Counted from the first letter of the stretch, positions 36,199 through 45,102 are shown. The stretch: DNA of 64,000 nucleotides from Orlajensenia sp001423545 (GCA_001423545.1 LMOK01000001.1:372001-436000); one strand, 5' to 3'. The notes: a model not told the origin generated them from the letters alone. Translations and numbers: made by a program.

Positions 36199-36794
36199 GC
36201 CGCACTCCGATACAGATGGTGCTTCGAGATGTACTGGACCACGCCATCGGGTACCAGATACCAGACCGGGTAACCCCGGTTGACCCGTTCCCTGCAGGCG
36301 GTCGATGAGATCGCAAGTGCGGGAACCTCCAACAAGCTTACGTCCGCCTGTGGCAATCCAGAAATGCTCAAGTCGTGTCCCGGGCGACTCACAGCGACGA
36401 AATGAGCAAGCTCCCACAGCTCGTGCACGTTCTTCCACGTGAGGATCTGCGCGATGGCGTCGGCTCCCGTGATGAAGAACAATTCGGCATCGGGCTGCGC
36501 CGCGCGGATGTCGCGCAGGGTGTCGATCGTGTACGTCGGGCCGGTGCGATCTATGTCGACCCGGCTCACCGTGAAGCGAGGATTGGAGGCCGTCGCGATC
36601 ACGGTCATGAGGTAGCGGTGCTCGCCGGTGGAGACCGCGGCCTTCTGCCACGGCTGCCCGGTGGGCACGAAGACCACTTCATCGAGGTCGAAGGACTGCG
36701 CCACTTCGCTCGCAGCCACCAGGTGACCGTGGTGGATGGGGTCGAAGGTTCCGCCCATGACGCCCACCCGGCGCCGGCGCGAAGGCTCACTCAT
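36195..36794 (-). CDS. nadD: Nicotinate-nucleotide adenylyltransferase NadD
   Basis: A 199-residue nucleotidyltransferase. GGTFDPIHHGHL at 14-25 is the HxGH-type motif, with FVPTGQPWQK and a late ISST-type substrate motif (ALAISSTACRERV). It transfers AMP from ATP to nicotinate mononucleotide, making deamido-NAD. It overlaps the following gene (ATGA) and follows the His-rich small gene by 23 bp. Confidence 0.95.
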   Translation of the reverse strand: MSEPSRRRRVGVMGGTFDPIHHGHLVAASEVAQSFDLDEVVFVPTGQPWQKAAVSTGEHRYLMTVIATASNPRFTVSRVDIDRTGPTYTIDTLRDIRAAQPDAELFFITGADAIAQILTWKNVHELWELAHFVAVSRPGHDLSISGLPQADVSLLEVPALAISSTACRERVNRGYPVWYLVPDGVVQYISKHHLYRSAA

Positions 36795-36817
36795 GAGTCG
36801 GCTTCAGCCGATTCCGG

Positions 36818-37030
36818 TCAGTGCCCGCCGCCGTGAGCGTCGTGGCCGCCACCATGCGCCGCGGCGTATGCGTCGGCCTTCACCGCGTGCCTGTTCGCCA
36901 CGTCGCGGAAGCTCCACACCACGAAGCCGAGGGCGGCGAAGACGACGAGCGCGATCGCGCCGAAGATGATCGTCGGGAAGCTGCTCGACGCGGCTTCGGT
37001 CTCAGCGAGAACTGTGGTCAGGAACGTCAT
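36818..37030 (-). CDS. Small single-helix protein with His/Gly-rich tail
   Basis: A 70-residue protein. One transmembrane helix (about 18-40, IIFGAIALVVFAALGFVVWSF) follows a short N-terminus. The tail AAHGGGHDAHGGGH has four His in regular Gly-spaced positions and could bind a metal. ATG 37030 has the SD AGGAG 7 nt upstream, which rules out the longer in-frame start. It sits between proA and nadD. The function is unknown. Confidence 0.65.
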   Translation of the reverse strand: MTFLTTVLAETEAASSSFPTIIFGAIALVVFAALGFVVWSFRDVANRHAVKADAYAAAHGGGHDAHGGGH

Positions 37031-37089
37031 GTGTTTCTCCTTTTGCGGACGAATCGGCCTTTTTCGCCCCGTCCGAGAGCTTAGTACGG

Positions 37090-38358
37090 CTAGCCGCGCA
37101 CCTGTCCATCGCCACGCACGATCCATTTGGTGCTCGTCAGCTCGGTCAGCCCCATCGGTCCGCGAGCGTGCAGCTTCTGCGTCGAGATGCCCACCTCGGC
37201 GCCGAAGCCGAACTCCCCGCCGTCGGTGAATCGCGTCGAGGCGTTCACCATGACGGCAGCCGAATCGACCTCGTTGAGGAAGCGCTCGGCGTTGCCCAGG
37301 TCGTTGGTGATGATCGACTCGGTGTGCTTCGTCGAGTACCGGCGGATGTGTGCAATGGCCTCGTCGAGGGAGTCGACGACGCCGACCGTCACGTCGAGGC
37401 TCATGTACTCGGTGCCCCAGTCCTCGGCTGTCGCCGGGGTGGCAGCGGGCCAGATGGCGCGAGTGCGCTCGTCGGCATGCACGGTGACTCCGGATGCCGC
37501 GAGACGGTCGAGCACCGACGGGAGGAGCCGGTCGGCTGCATCGGCGTGCACGAGCACGGTCTCCACCGTGTTGCAGACGCTGGGGCGCTGCGTCTTGGCG
37601 TTGTGCACGATCTCCACGGCCCAGTCCGACGTCGCGCTCTCGTCGAGGAAGATGTGCACGACGCCGGCGCCGGTCTCGATGACCGGCACCTTCGACTCGG
37701 CGACGACGGTGTTGATGAGATCCGCGCTTCCGCGTGGGATGAGCACGTCGACGAACCCGCGGGCCTGCATGAGGGCCGTGGCGCCGGCGCGGCCGAAGTC
37801 GTCGATGGTCTGCACGGCCGTGCGCGGCAGTCCGACGGATTCCAGGGCGTCCTGGATGAGGCCGACGAGAGCGCGGTTGCTGTTCTCGGCGGCCGAACCG
37901 CCGCGGAGCACCACGGCGTTCCCGCTCTTCAGCGCGAGCGCTGCGATGTCGACGGTCACGTTCGGCCTGGCCTCGTAGATGACGCCGACGACGCCGAACG
38001 GCACCCGTACCTGGGAGATGCGCACGCCGTTGGGCAGCGTGCTGCCCCGCACCACCTCGCCGACGGGATCGGTGAGCGACGCGATCTGCTCCACGGCAGC
38101 GGCCAAGGCCTCGACGCGCCTGCCGTCGAGGGCGAGCCGGTCGAGCAGGCCATCGGACAGACCGTTCTCGCGCCCGGCGTCGAGGTCGCGTGCGTTGGCG
38201 GCGATCACCTCGTGCGCAGCTCCGCGCAGGTGCGCGGCGACGGCGTGCAGCGCCGCGTTGCGTTGCGCCGTGGTCGCGACGGCCAGGGCGAACGATGCCG
38301 TGCGGGCGTCGTCGAGGCGCGACTCGAATCCGGGTAGGGCGGCATCCGTCTCAGGCAT
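37090..38358 (-). CDS. proA: Gamma-glutamyl phosphate reductase ProA
   Basis: A 422-residue aldehyde dehydrogenase-fold enzyme. Key segments are VPFGVVGVIYEARPNVTVD, LRGGSAAENSN, and the catalytic cysteine C262 in RPSVCNTVETVLV. It reduces glutamyl-5-phosphate to glutamate-5-semialdehyde in proline synthesis. It is 29 bp downstream of proB, so substrate channelling between the two products is likely, as known for the ProBA pair. Confidence 0.95.
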   Translation of the reverse strand: MPETDAALPGFESRLDDARTASFALAVATTAQRNAALHAVAAHLRGAAHEVIAANARDLDAGRENGLSDGLLDRLALDGRRVEALAAAVEQIASLTDPVGEVVRGSTLPNGVRISQVRVPFGVVGVIYEARPNVTVDIAALALKSGNAVVLRGGSAAENSNRALVGLIQDALESVGLPRTAVQTIDDFGRAGATALMQARGFVDVLIPRGSADLINTVVAESKVPVIETGAGVVHIFLDESATSDWAVEIVHNAKTQRPSVCNTVETVLVHADAADRLLPSVLDRLAASGVTVHADERTRAIWPAATPATAEDWGTEYMSLDVTVGVVDSLDEAIAHIRRYSTKHTESIITNDLGNAERFLNEVDSAAVMVNASTRFTDGGEFGFGAEVGISTQKLHARGPMGLTELTSTKWIVRGDGQVRG

Positions 38359-38387
38359 GGATCAAGCCTAGGGCAGCCGCGGAATCG

Positions 38388-39170
38388 TTACGCCGCCGGC
38401 GAGAACCAGGTGCCGACGTCGACTCCGGTGAGGGCCTCGTGCACGAGGGCCGTCGAGGTCACGAGCACAGCGGTGCCGGACTCGGCGGCGAGCCTGGCCG
38501 CCGACGCCTTGGTCGAGGCTCCCCCGGTGCCGACGCTGTTGACCGTCGTAGACCCGAAGACGACGCCCTCGAGTTCATCACCGTAGGCGACGTTCGCGAT
38601 GCGCTCGGCACCCGGCTCCAGCGGAGGCTTGGTGTAGAGCGAATCGACGTCGCTCAGCAGCACGAGCAGGTCGGCGTCGAGCAGTTGGGCCACCATTGCG
38701 GCCAGCCGGTCGTTGTCGCCGAACCGGATCTCGTGGGTGGCGACGGTGTCGTTCTCGTTGACGATCGGCAGGATGCGCAGATCGAGCAGCCTCGCCATCG
38801 CCCGCTGGGCATTGGACCGGTGCGTCGGGTCGTCGAGATCGCCGGCCGTGAGCAGTACCTGGCCCGCGACGATGTCGTAGCGGTCGAGGCTGTCCTGGTA
38901 GCGGAAGATGAGGAGGTTCTGGCCGACGGATGCCGCAGCCTGCTGGGTCGCGAGGTCGGTCGGTCGTTCCTCGAGCCTGAGGTAGGGCATGCCTGTGGCG
39001 ATGGCGCCGGAGGAGACCAGCACGATCTCCACCCCGCGGCTGTGCGCAGCGGCGAGAGCATCGACGAGCGGGGGGATCTGTCCGGCGTTGTCACCACTGA
39101 TCGACGACGAGCCGACCTTCACGATGACGCGCTTGGCGCGCTGGACGTCTGCCCGCTCGTTGATCCTCAC
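38388..39170 (-). CDS. proB: Glutamate 5-kinase ProB (short form without PUA domain)
   Basis: A 260-residue amino-acid kinase domain: VIVKVGSSSIS, VLVSSGAIATG, NENDTV, FGDNDRLAA and SVGTGGASTK. It phosphorylates glutamate as the first step of proline synthesis. Many bacterial ProB proteins are about 370 residues with a C-terminal PUA domain; this one stops right after the kinase fold. The start overlaps the obgE stop (ATGA at 39167-39170). Confidence 0.93.
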   Translation of the reverse strand: MRINERADVQRAKRVIVKVGSSSISGDNAGQIPPLVDALAAAHSRGVEIVLVSSGAIATGMPYLRLEERPTDLATQQAAASVGQNLLIFRYQDSLDRYDIVAGQVLLTAGDLDDPTHRSNAQRAMARLLDLRILPIVNENDTVATHEIRFGDNDRLAAMVAQLLDADLLVLLSDVDSLYTKPPLEPGAERIANVAYGDELEGVVFGSTTVNSVGTGGASTKASAARLAAESGTAVLVTSTALVHEALTGVDVGTWFSPAA

Positions 39171-40705
39171 CGGTCCTCGGCCTCCATCGCGGTTCCGTCG
39201 GTGTGGTCGCTGTCCTTCCAGAGACCGGCCTCGCGCTCGCGCTCGAGCTCGGCACGGGCCTCGGCCTTCGCGTCCATCCGCTCGAAGTAGGTGCTGCGAC
39301 GCTCATCGCTGGTGCGGCGACGATCACCGTCGAGACGGGCGTCGGTTCCACGGGGAGCCGTGATGAGCTCGGCCGTCGAGGTGAGCGTGGGCTCCCAGTC
39401 GAAGATGATGCCCTCGCCCTTGCCGATGACGACAGTGGAACCGGCGATGGCTCCGGCCTTGAACAGGCGCTCTTCGACGCCCAGCTTGGCCAGGCGGTCG
39501 GCCAGGAAGCCGACGGCCTCGTCGTTGGCGAAGTCGGTCTGCGCGACCCAGCGCTCGGGCTTGACGCCGAGGATGCGGTAGATGTCGCCGTAGGAGCCGC
39601 CTTCGACCTTGACGGTGTAATCCTGCTCGTTGACGGCGCTCGGACGCAGCACGATGCGCTCGCGGGCCGGCTCGGCCGCGATCTCGGCGCGACCCTGCTC
39701 GACGAGCTCGGCCAGCGCGAAGCTCAGCTGGCGCAGTCCCTCGTGGCTCACCGTCGAGATCTCGAACACGCGGTAGCCGCGCTCCTCGAGGTCGGCCGTG
39801 ACGAAGTCGGCGAGCTCGCGTCCCTCGGGAACGTCGATCTTGTTGAGCGCGATGAGCTGGGGGCGCTCGAGCAGCGGCTTCTGGCCCTCGGGCACAGGGT
39901 AGGCGGCGAGCTCGGTGAGGATGATGTCGAGGTCGCTGATCGGGTCGCGACCCGGGTCGAGCGTCGCACAGTCGAGCACGTGGAGGAGCGCGGTGCAGCG
40001 CTCGACGTGGCGGAGGAACTCGAGGCCGAGGCCCTTGCCCTCGCTGGCGCCCTCGATGAGGCCGGGAACGTCGGCGATCGTGTAGCGCACGTCACCGGCC
40101 TGCACGACTCCGAGATTGGGGTGCAGGGTCGTGAACGGGTAGTCGGCGATCTTCGGGCGCGCAGCCGACAGGGCGGCGACCAGGCTCGACTTGCCTGCGG
40201 AGGGGTAACCCACGAGGGCGACGTCGGCGACGGTCTTCAGCTCGAGGACGACGTCGCCCTCGTAGCCGGGGATGCCGAGGAGGGCGAAGCCCGGGGCCTT
40301 GCGCTTGGTGGTGGAGAGGGCGGCGTTGCCGAGCCCGCCCTGCCCGCCGGGGGCAGCGATGAAGCGCATGCCCGGCTCGCTCATGTCGGCGAGTTCATTG
40401 CCGTCGCGGTCCTTGACGACGGTGCCGAGCGGCACGGGCAGCTCGAGGTCTCCCCCGTTGGCGCCTGCGCGGTGGTCGCCCATTCCCGGCCCGCCGTTGG
40501 TGCTCGAGCGGTGAGGTGCGCGGTGGTAGCCGAGCAGGGTCGTGGTCTGCGGGTCGGCGACGAGGATGATGTCGCCACCGTGGCCGCCGTTGCCGCCGTC
40601 GGGTCCTGCCAGCGGCTTGAACTTCTCACGACGGACGGAGACGCATCCGTTGCCCCCATGACCGGCACGCAGGTGCAGCGTGACGTTGTCGACGAAGGTG
40701 GTCAT
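39167..40705 (-). CDS. obgE: GTPase ObgE/CgtA
   Basis: A 512-residue Obg GTPase. The Gly-rich Obg fold (about 1-158) contains HLRAGHGGNGCVSVRREKF. The G domain follows: G1 GYPSAGKSS at 166-174, G3 DVPGLIEGA, G4 NKID. An OCT domain (about 355-435) and a charged C-terminal tail rich in Arg/Glu complete it. Obg acts in 50S maturation and stress signalling. It is encoded after rplU-rpmA and before proB, the classic order. Confidence 0.96.
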   Translation of the reverse strand: MTTFVDNVTLHLRAGHGGNGCVSVRREKFKPLAGPDGGNGGHGGDIILVADPQTTTLLGYHRAPHRSSTNGGPGMGDHRAGANGGDLELPVPLGTVVKDRDGNELADMSEPGMRFIAAPGGQGGLGNAALSTTKRKAPGFALLGIPGYEGDVVLELKTVADVALVGYPSAGKSSLVAALSAARPKIADYPFTTLHPNLGVVQAGDVRYTIADVPGLIEGASEGKGLGLEFLRHVERCTALLHVLDCATLDPGRDPISDLDIILTELAAYPVPEGQKPLLERPQLIALNKIDVPEGRELADFVTADLEERGYRVFEISTVSHEGLRQLSFALAELVEQGRAEIAAEPARERIVLRPSAVNEQDYTVKVEGGSYGDIYRILGVKPERWVAQTDFANDEAVGFLADRLAKLGVEERLFKAGAIAGSTVVIGKGEGIIFDWEPTLTSTAELITAPRGTDARLDGDRRRTSDERRSTYFERMDAKAEARAELEREREAGLWKDSDHTDGTAMEAEDR

Positions 40706-40812
40706 GCGGGGTTCTCCTGAACATCGGGGGCGCCGCGTCCGGGTGGACGTGCGCTGGAAAGACGGAAGGGCGAGCCGAAGCCCGCCCTCGCGTCCATCGA
40801 ATCGTGCGGTGC

Positions 40813-41070
40813 CTACTCGGCGGCCGCCACGATGTTGACGACCTTGCGGCCGCCCTTGTTGCCGAACTCGACCGAACCGGCCGAGAGGGCGAACAGAGTG
40901 TCGTCTCCGCCACGGCCGACGTTGGCGCCGGGGTGGAAGTGGGTGCCGCGCTGGCGGACGATGATCTCGCCTGCGCCGACGACCTGGCCGCCGAAGCGCT
41001 TCACGCCGAGGCGCTGTGCGTTCGAGTCACGACCGTTGCGGGTGGAGCTTGCGCCCTTTTTGTGTGCCAT
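40813..41070 (-). CDS. rpmA: 50S ribosomal protein L27
   Basis: An 85-residue L27 starting MAHKKGASSTRNGRDS and containing GVKRFGGQVVGAGEIIVRQRGT. The N-terminal tail reaches the peptidyl transferase centre. No cleavable N-terminal extension is present. It follows rplU by 19 bp. Confidence 0.97.
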   Translation of the reverse strand: MAHKKGASSTRNGRDSNAQRLGVKRFGGQVVGAGEIIVRQRGTHFHPGANVGRGGDDTLFALSAGSVEFGNKGGRKVVNIVAAAE

Positions 41071-41089
41071 CTGTCAGTCTCCTCAGGGC

Positions 41090-41398
41090 TTACTTGATGC
41101 CGGTGATCTTGACGCGCGTGAGCTCCTGACGGTGGCCCTGACGCTTCTTGTATCCGGTCTTGTTCTTGAACTTCTGGATGACGATCTTCGGACCGCGGAG
41201 GTCGTTGAGGACCTCGGCCGTGACGGTCACCTTCTCGAGCGACTTGGCGTCCGAGGTGATCGAGTCGCCATCGACAAGCAGCACCGGAGCGAGCTCGACG
41301 TTGCCGTTCTTGTCAGCCTTGATGCGGTCCATCGTGACGATGGTCCCGACCTCGACCTTTTCCTGGCGGCCACCGGCGCGCACAACTGCGTAAACCAC
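41090..41398 (-). CDS. rplU: 50S ribosomal protein L21
   Basis: A 102-residue L21: MVYAVVRAGGRQEKVEVG and the C-terminal TGYKKRQGHRQELTRVKI. It is an early 23S rRNA-binding protein of the large subunit and the first gene of the rplU-rpmA-obgE-proB-proA run. Transcription probably starts at the strong promoter at 41547-41575, giving a leader of about 140 nt with a hairpin near its end. Confidence 0.97.
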   Translation of the reverse strand: MVYAVVRAGGRQEKVEVGTIVTMDRIKADKNGNVELAPVLLVDGDSITSDAKSLEKVTVTAEVLNDLRGPKIVIQKFKNKTGYKKRQGHRQELTRVKITGIK

Positions 41399-41418
41399 TT
41401 TACGTACCTATTCTCTGG

Positions 41419-41436
41419 GGGGCTCCGAGAAGCCCC
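41419..41436 (-). promoter_or_regulatory. Hairpin in the rplU leader
   Basis: GGGGCT at 41419-41424 pairs with AGCCCC at 41431-41436 around a 6-nt loop, about 20 nt before the rplU start codon. It could be part of a ribosomal-protein autoregulatory site or only shape the leader. Confidence 0.35.
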
Positions 41437-41546
41437 GATTCGTTTCACGGGAAAATTCCGCTGGGTTGACCGATCCGAGCCGACCTGGCCAACCAGAAAA
41501 CCACGGTGAGGGTGAGGACGAAGAATCCAACACACACCAACGGTCG

Positions 41547-41575
41547 AGTTTAGCCGAAGGATCTACCTCGGTCAA
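41547..41575 (-). promoter_or_regulatory. Primary-sigma promoter of the rplU operon
   Basis: On the minus strand TTGACC (41575-41570) and TAAACT (41552-41547) are separated by exactly 17 bp, a close match to the vegetative sigma consensus. The promoter lies upstream of the DUF4031 start, so the two divergent transcripts begin about 70 bp apart and overlap. Confidence 0.75.
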
Positions 41576-41611
41576 ACAGGGCCACCCGGCGCGTCGCCCG
41601 GTGGTCCGCCT

Positions 41612-41624
41612 TATGATCACGTAC
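41612..41624 (+). promoter_or_regulatory. Candidate leaderless promoter -10 (TATGAT) of the DUF4031 gene
   Basis: TATGAT at 41612-41617 lies 7 nt before ATG 41625. No SD sequence is present. Confidence 0.5.
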
Positions 41625-41897
41625 ATGACCGTGCTCATCGACCAGCCGATGTGGCCGGCCCACGACACGATCTGGGCCCATCTCGTGAGCGACGCCTCAC
41701 TCGATGAACTCCACGCCTTCGCTGCCGCGAACGGCATCCCCAGGCGTGGCTTCGACCGGGACCACTACGACGTGCCACTCGAGCGCCATGAGGCTCTCGT
41801 GGCCGCCGGGGCGGTCTTCGTGTCGAATCGCGAGCTGGTCACCCGGCTCCGCGCGAGCGGACTCCGGGTGACTGCCCGCGAACGGCGGGGTTTGTAG
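41625..41897 (+). CDS. DUF4031 domain protein
   Basis: A 90-residue protein covering the whole DUF4031 domain: VLIDQPMWPAHDTIWAHLVSD, then LHAFAAANGIPRRGFDRDHYDVP and a final LRASGLRVTARERR. The function is unknown. ATG 41625 is chosen because the family begins MTVLIDxPxWP there; the in-frame upstream start adds a non-conserved 53-residue segment. It lies opposite to, and between, rne and rplU, with 4 bp to the rne stop. Confidence 0.82.
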   Translation: MTVLIDQPMWPAHDTIWAHLVSDASLDELHAFAAANGIPRRGFDRDHYDVPLERHEALVAAGAVFVSNRELVTRLRASGLRVTARERRGL

Positions 41898-41901
41898 GGG
41901 T

Positions 41902-44820
41902 CTACTCGCCCGCGCCGGTGGTGACGATGGGCTCGACCGGGGTGGTCGACAGCCCGGCCGTCGTCACTCGTCGGCTGCGTGCCCGACCCTGACCCGCCTG
42001 CTTCGGCTGAGGCAGGGAGTCGAGCACCGAGTCGAGCAGGTGCTCGGCCTCGACGGGGTTCACGCGCTTGGGCTCTCGCACGGCCTTCGCCACCACGGGG
42101 ATGTCGAGGATCGCGACGGGAGCTTCGGCAGTGACGGGCTTCTCCTGGCGGGCACGGCGCGAAGCCGGACGCTTTTCTGCCGGACGATTCCCAGCTTCGG
42201 ATGCCGCCGAGGCGCTCGGCGCAGCCTCCACCGAGTCCTGTGACTGTGCGGCAGGGCGGCTGGACTGCTGCTCGGCCCGCTCGGGCTCGGCCTCAGCTGC
42301 GGCATCCGTCGACCGGGACCGGCCATCGGCCCGCTCGCTCGTCGGCTGGTCGGCGCTCGACTGCTCGGCGCCGGACTTCTCGCCGGCCTGCTCGGAGTTC
42401 GCCTGCTCGGCGTTGGACTGCTCGCCCTTGCCGTGACGCCCGCGACGGCCACGACGCGACGACTTGCGATCGCCGGATGCGGCCTCGGTCGACGACGCCT
42501 CGGCGCTCGACTGCTCCGGCGCCTCGGCGGGCTCCGAGACGACGGCTGCTGCTGCGGCCTCCTTCTCGTGAGGGTGCAGGGTCGATGCGGCGATCATGGC
42601 GAGGGCGTGCTTGGCGTCCTCGGTGATCCCGTGCGTGCCGTTGCCCGCCTTGGCGGCATCCGTCGGCGCTGCCGACTGCGAGCTCGGAGCGGACTGGCCG
42701 CCACCGCGACGACGGTTGCTCGATCCGGCGATGGCCGGCTGAGGCGTCTGCTGCTGCTGGCGGTGACGCACGACGGGATCGTGGTGCACGATGATGCCGC
42801 GGCCCGCGCAGACCTCGCAGTTCTCGCTGAACGACTCGAGCAGGCCGAGTCCGAGCTTCTTACGGGTCATCTGGACCAGTCCGAGCGAGGTGACCTCGGC
42901 GACCTGGTGCTTGGTGCGGTCACGGCTGAGGCACTCGACGAGACGGCGCAGCACGAGGTCGCGGTTCGACTCCAGCACCATATCGATGAAGTCGACCACG
43001 ATGATGCCGCCGATGTCGCGCAGGCGCAGCTGGCGCACGATCTCCTCTGCGGCCTCGAGGTTGTTCTTGGTGACGGTCTCCTCGAGGTTTCCGCCGGAGC
43101 CGACGAACTTGCCGGTGTTCACGTCGACGACGGTCATGGCCTCGGTGCGGTCGATCACCAGCGAGCCGCCCGAGGGCAGCCAGACCTTGCGGTCGAGGGC
43201 CTTCTCGATCTGCTCCGAGATGCGGAACTCGTCGAAGGCGTCCTTGTCGCCGGTGTAGGTCTCGACGCGCTCGACCAGATCGGGGGCGACCGCGCGCAGG
43301 TAGGCCTCGATGGTCTCCTGGGCCTCGTCGCCGGCGATGACCATCTTCTGGAAGTCCTCGTTGAAGACGTCGCGCACGATCTTGATGAGGAGGTCGGGCT
43401 CCGAGTGCAGCAGGGCGGGAGCCTGCACGGTCTCGAGCTGCTTGGAGATCGACGCCCACTGCTCGATGAGTCGGTTGACGTCGAGGGTCAGCTGCTCCTC
43501 GGTCGCACCCTCGGCGGCAGTGCGCACGATGACGCCCTGATTGTCGGGGAGGACCTCCTTGAGGATCTTCTTGAGACGCGCCCGCTCGGTGTCGGGGAGC
43601 TTGCGGCTGATGCCGTTCATCGAGCCGTTGGGCACGTACACGAGGTAACGGCCGGGCAGCGAGATCTGGCTGGTCAGGCGGGCGCCCTTGTGGCCGACGG
43701 GGTCCTTGGTGACCTGCACGAGCACCTTGTCGCCTGGCTTCAGCGCGAGCTCGATGCGGCGCGGCTGGTTGCCACCGGGATTCTCCGCAGCGGCGGCCTC
43801 CCAGTCGACCTCGCCGGAGTACAGCACGGCGTTGCGGCCGCGTCCGATGTCGACGAAGGCGGCCTCCATGCTGGGCAGCACGTTCTGCACGCGGCCGAGG
43901 TACACATTCCCGATGAGGGATGCATCCTGGTTGCGGGCGACGTAGTGCTCCACGAGGACGCCGTCCTCGAGCACGCCGATCTGGATGCGGGCGCTCTTGG
44001 AACGCACGACCATGGTGCGATCGACGGACTCGCGCCGGGCGAGGAACTCGGCCTCGGTGATGACGGCGCGACGACGCCCGGCGTCGCGGCCATCCCGACG
44101 ACGCTGCTTCTTCGCCTCGAGGCGGGTCGAGCCCTTGATGCGCTGAGGCTCGGTGATGAGCTCGGGCTGGCGCGGGGTGCGCACCTTGACCACGGTGTTC
44201 GTCGGGTCGTCCGATCCACCACGGCTCTCGTCACCGCTGCGACGACGAGCGCGGCGACGCACGGTCGACTCCGACTCCTCGAAGTCGTCGTCCCGGTCGC
44301 GATCGTCGCGCTCCGAGCGGTCGGGGCGTCCGCCCCGGTTCGGCCGCGGCGGCAGGGCCGCGATCTCGGGCGCGTGGAAGATGAGCGACGTCGTCGTCAA
44401 CGCTGCGGGGAAGAGCGTCGGGGCGACGGATGCCGCGGGCTCGGCCGGGGCGTCCTCCGCCCGGGCGTCCTCCGCCTCGTCGGCGGCCGGCGCGTCCGCG
44501 GTCGACTGCTCGGCTGCCGGCGCGTCAGCGGTCGGCTCCGTAGCTGTCAGCTGCTCGGATGCCGACTTCTCGACGCTCGGCGCGGCCTCGGCCTTCGCGG
44601 CTGTCGGCTCAGCGACCTTCCGCTCGGCGACAGCCGGCGCCTCCACCGCGGCATCGGGGGCCGCGGTCTGAGCGGCATCCGTCACCTCGGCCGTGGCCTC
44701 GGCTGGTGCCTGCTCGGCCTTCTTCTGGCTCTTGCGAGCCCCGAAGATGCGCGTGCGCTTGCGACCACCGGTCTCCCCGACATTCTTCGTCGGGTCAGTG
44801 TTCTCGTTGTTCTCCACCAT
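41902..44820 (-). CDS. rne: Ribonuclease E/G with long disordered arms
   Basis: A 972-residue endoribonuclease. The catalytic core (about 270-690) contains an S1-like domain (YLGRVQNVLPSMEAAFVDIG), the RNase H-like part with the metal-binding Asp residues in VVDVNTG and VVDFIDM, and the zinc-link CEVCAGRG. N-terminal (about 1-250) and C-terminal (about 700-972) arms are Ala/Glu/Ser-rich and unstructured, with basic patches (RRRARRRSG, SSRRGRRGRHGKG) that may bind RNA or partners. It is central to mRNA decay and rRNA processing. ATG 44820 follows GGAG about 10 nt upstream. Confidence 0.92.
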   Translation of the reverse strand: MVENNENTDPTKNVGETGGRKRTRIFGARKSQKKAEQAPAEATAEVTDAAQTAAPDAAVEAPAVAERKVAEPTAAKAEAAPSVEKSASEQLTATEPTADAPAAEQSTADAPAADEAEDARAEDAPAEPAASVAPTLFPAALTTTSLIFHAPEIAALPPRPNRGGRPDRSERDDRDRDDDFEESESTVRRRARRRSGDESRGGSDDPTNTVVKVRTPRQPELITEPQRIKGSTRLEAKKQRRRDGRDAGRRRAVITEAEFLARRESVDRTMVVRSKSARIQIGVLEDGVLVEHYVARNQDASLIGNVYLGRVQNVLPSMEAAFVDIGRGRNAVLYSGEVDWEAAAAENPGGNQPRRIELALKPGDKVLVQVTKDPVGHKGARLTSQISLPGRYLVYVPNGSMNGISRKLPDTERARLKKILKEVLPDNQGVIVRTAAEGATEEQLTLDVNRLIEQWASISKQLETVQAPALLHSEPDLLIKIVRDVFNEDFQKMVIAGDEAQETIEAYLRAVAPDLVERVETYTGDKDAFDEFRISEQIEKALDRKVWLPSGGSLVIDRTEAMTVVDVNTGKFVGSGGNLEETVTKNNLEAAEEIVRQLRLRDIGGIIVVDFIDMVLESNRDLVLRRLVECLSRDRTKHQVAEVTSLGLVQMTRKKLGLGLLESFSENCEVCAGRGIIVHHDPVVRHRQQQQTPQPAIAGSSNRRRGGGQSAPSSQSAAPTDAAKAGNGTHGITEDAKHALAMIAASTLHPHEKEAAAAAVVSEPAEAPEQSSAEASSTEAASGDRKSSRRGRRGRHGKGEQSNAEQANSEQAGEKSGAEQSSADQPTSERADGRSRSTDAAAEAEPERAEQQSSRPAAQSQDSVEAAPSASAASEAGNRPAEKRPASRRARQEKPVTAEAPVAILDIPVVAKAVREPKRVNPVEAEHLLDSVLDSLPQPKQAGQGRARSRRVTTAGLSTTPVEPIVTTGAGE

Positions 44821-44982
44821 TGCTGGGGCACTCCTCGACCGGTGCGTCTGGCCGCGCCATCCGCGTTCCGGGTACTCTCTCACGCGAGTCTCCGCCGGTG
44901 CGGAATCTCGCTAATCCTCTGTCGTCTGCAGCCGGCACATTGGCTCTGGCTGCCACTTCTCTCGGTCTGGGACCGAATGTTC

Positions 44983-45037
44983 GGGTGCAACTGCACCCAT
45001 CAAGCCTTCTTGGCGTCGGACTGAGCGCGGCTCAGTC
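44983..45037 (-). promoter_or_regulatory. Two perfect inverted repeats in the rne leader
   Basis: GGGTGCA-AC-TGCACCC at 44983-44998 and GACTGAGC-GCG-GCTCAGTC at 45019-45037. A possible minus-strand -10 (GATAAT, 45053-45048) lies upstream, so both would be in a leader of about 220 nt. RNase E is known in other bacteria to control its own mRNA through leader hairpins; a similar role here is inference. Confidence 0.45.
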
Positions 45038-45088
45038 GACACTTCCGATTATCGCACGGCTTCACAGATCGGCGGTGATCAGCCATGC

Positions 45089-45102
45089 CATAATCGCCAA
45101 TC
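45089..45102 (+). promoter_or_regulatory. Candidate leaderless promoter -10 (CATAAT) of the VKOR gene
   Basis: CATAAT at 45089-45094 is followed by 8 nt and ATG 45103. No SD sequence is present. Confidence 0.45.

Noticed and set aside
42433..45024. An 863-codon open frame on the plus strand opposite rne
   Set aside because: Antisense shadow of the RNase E gene; long Gly/Leu/Arg-biased sequence without motifs.
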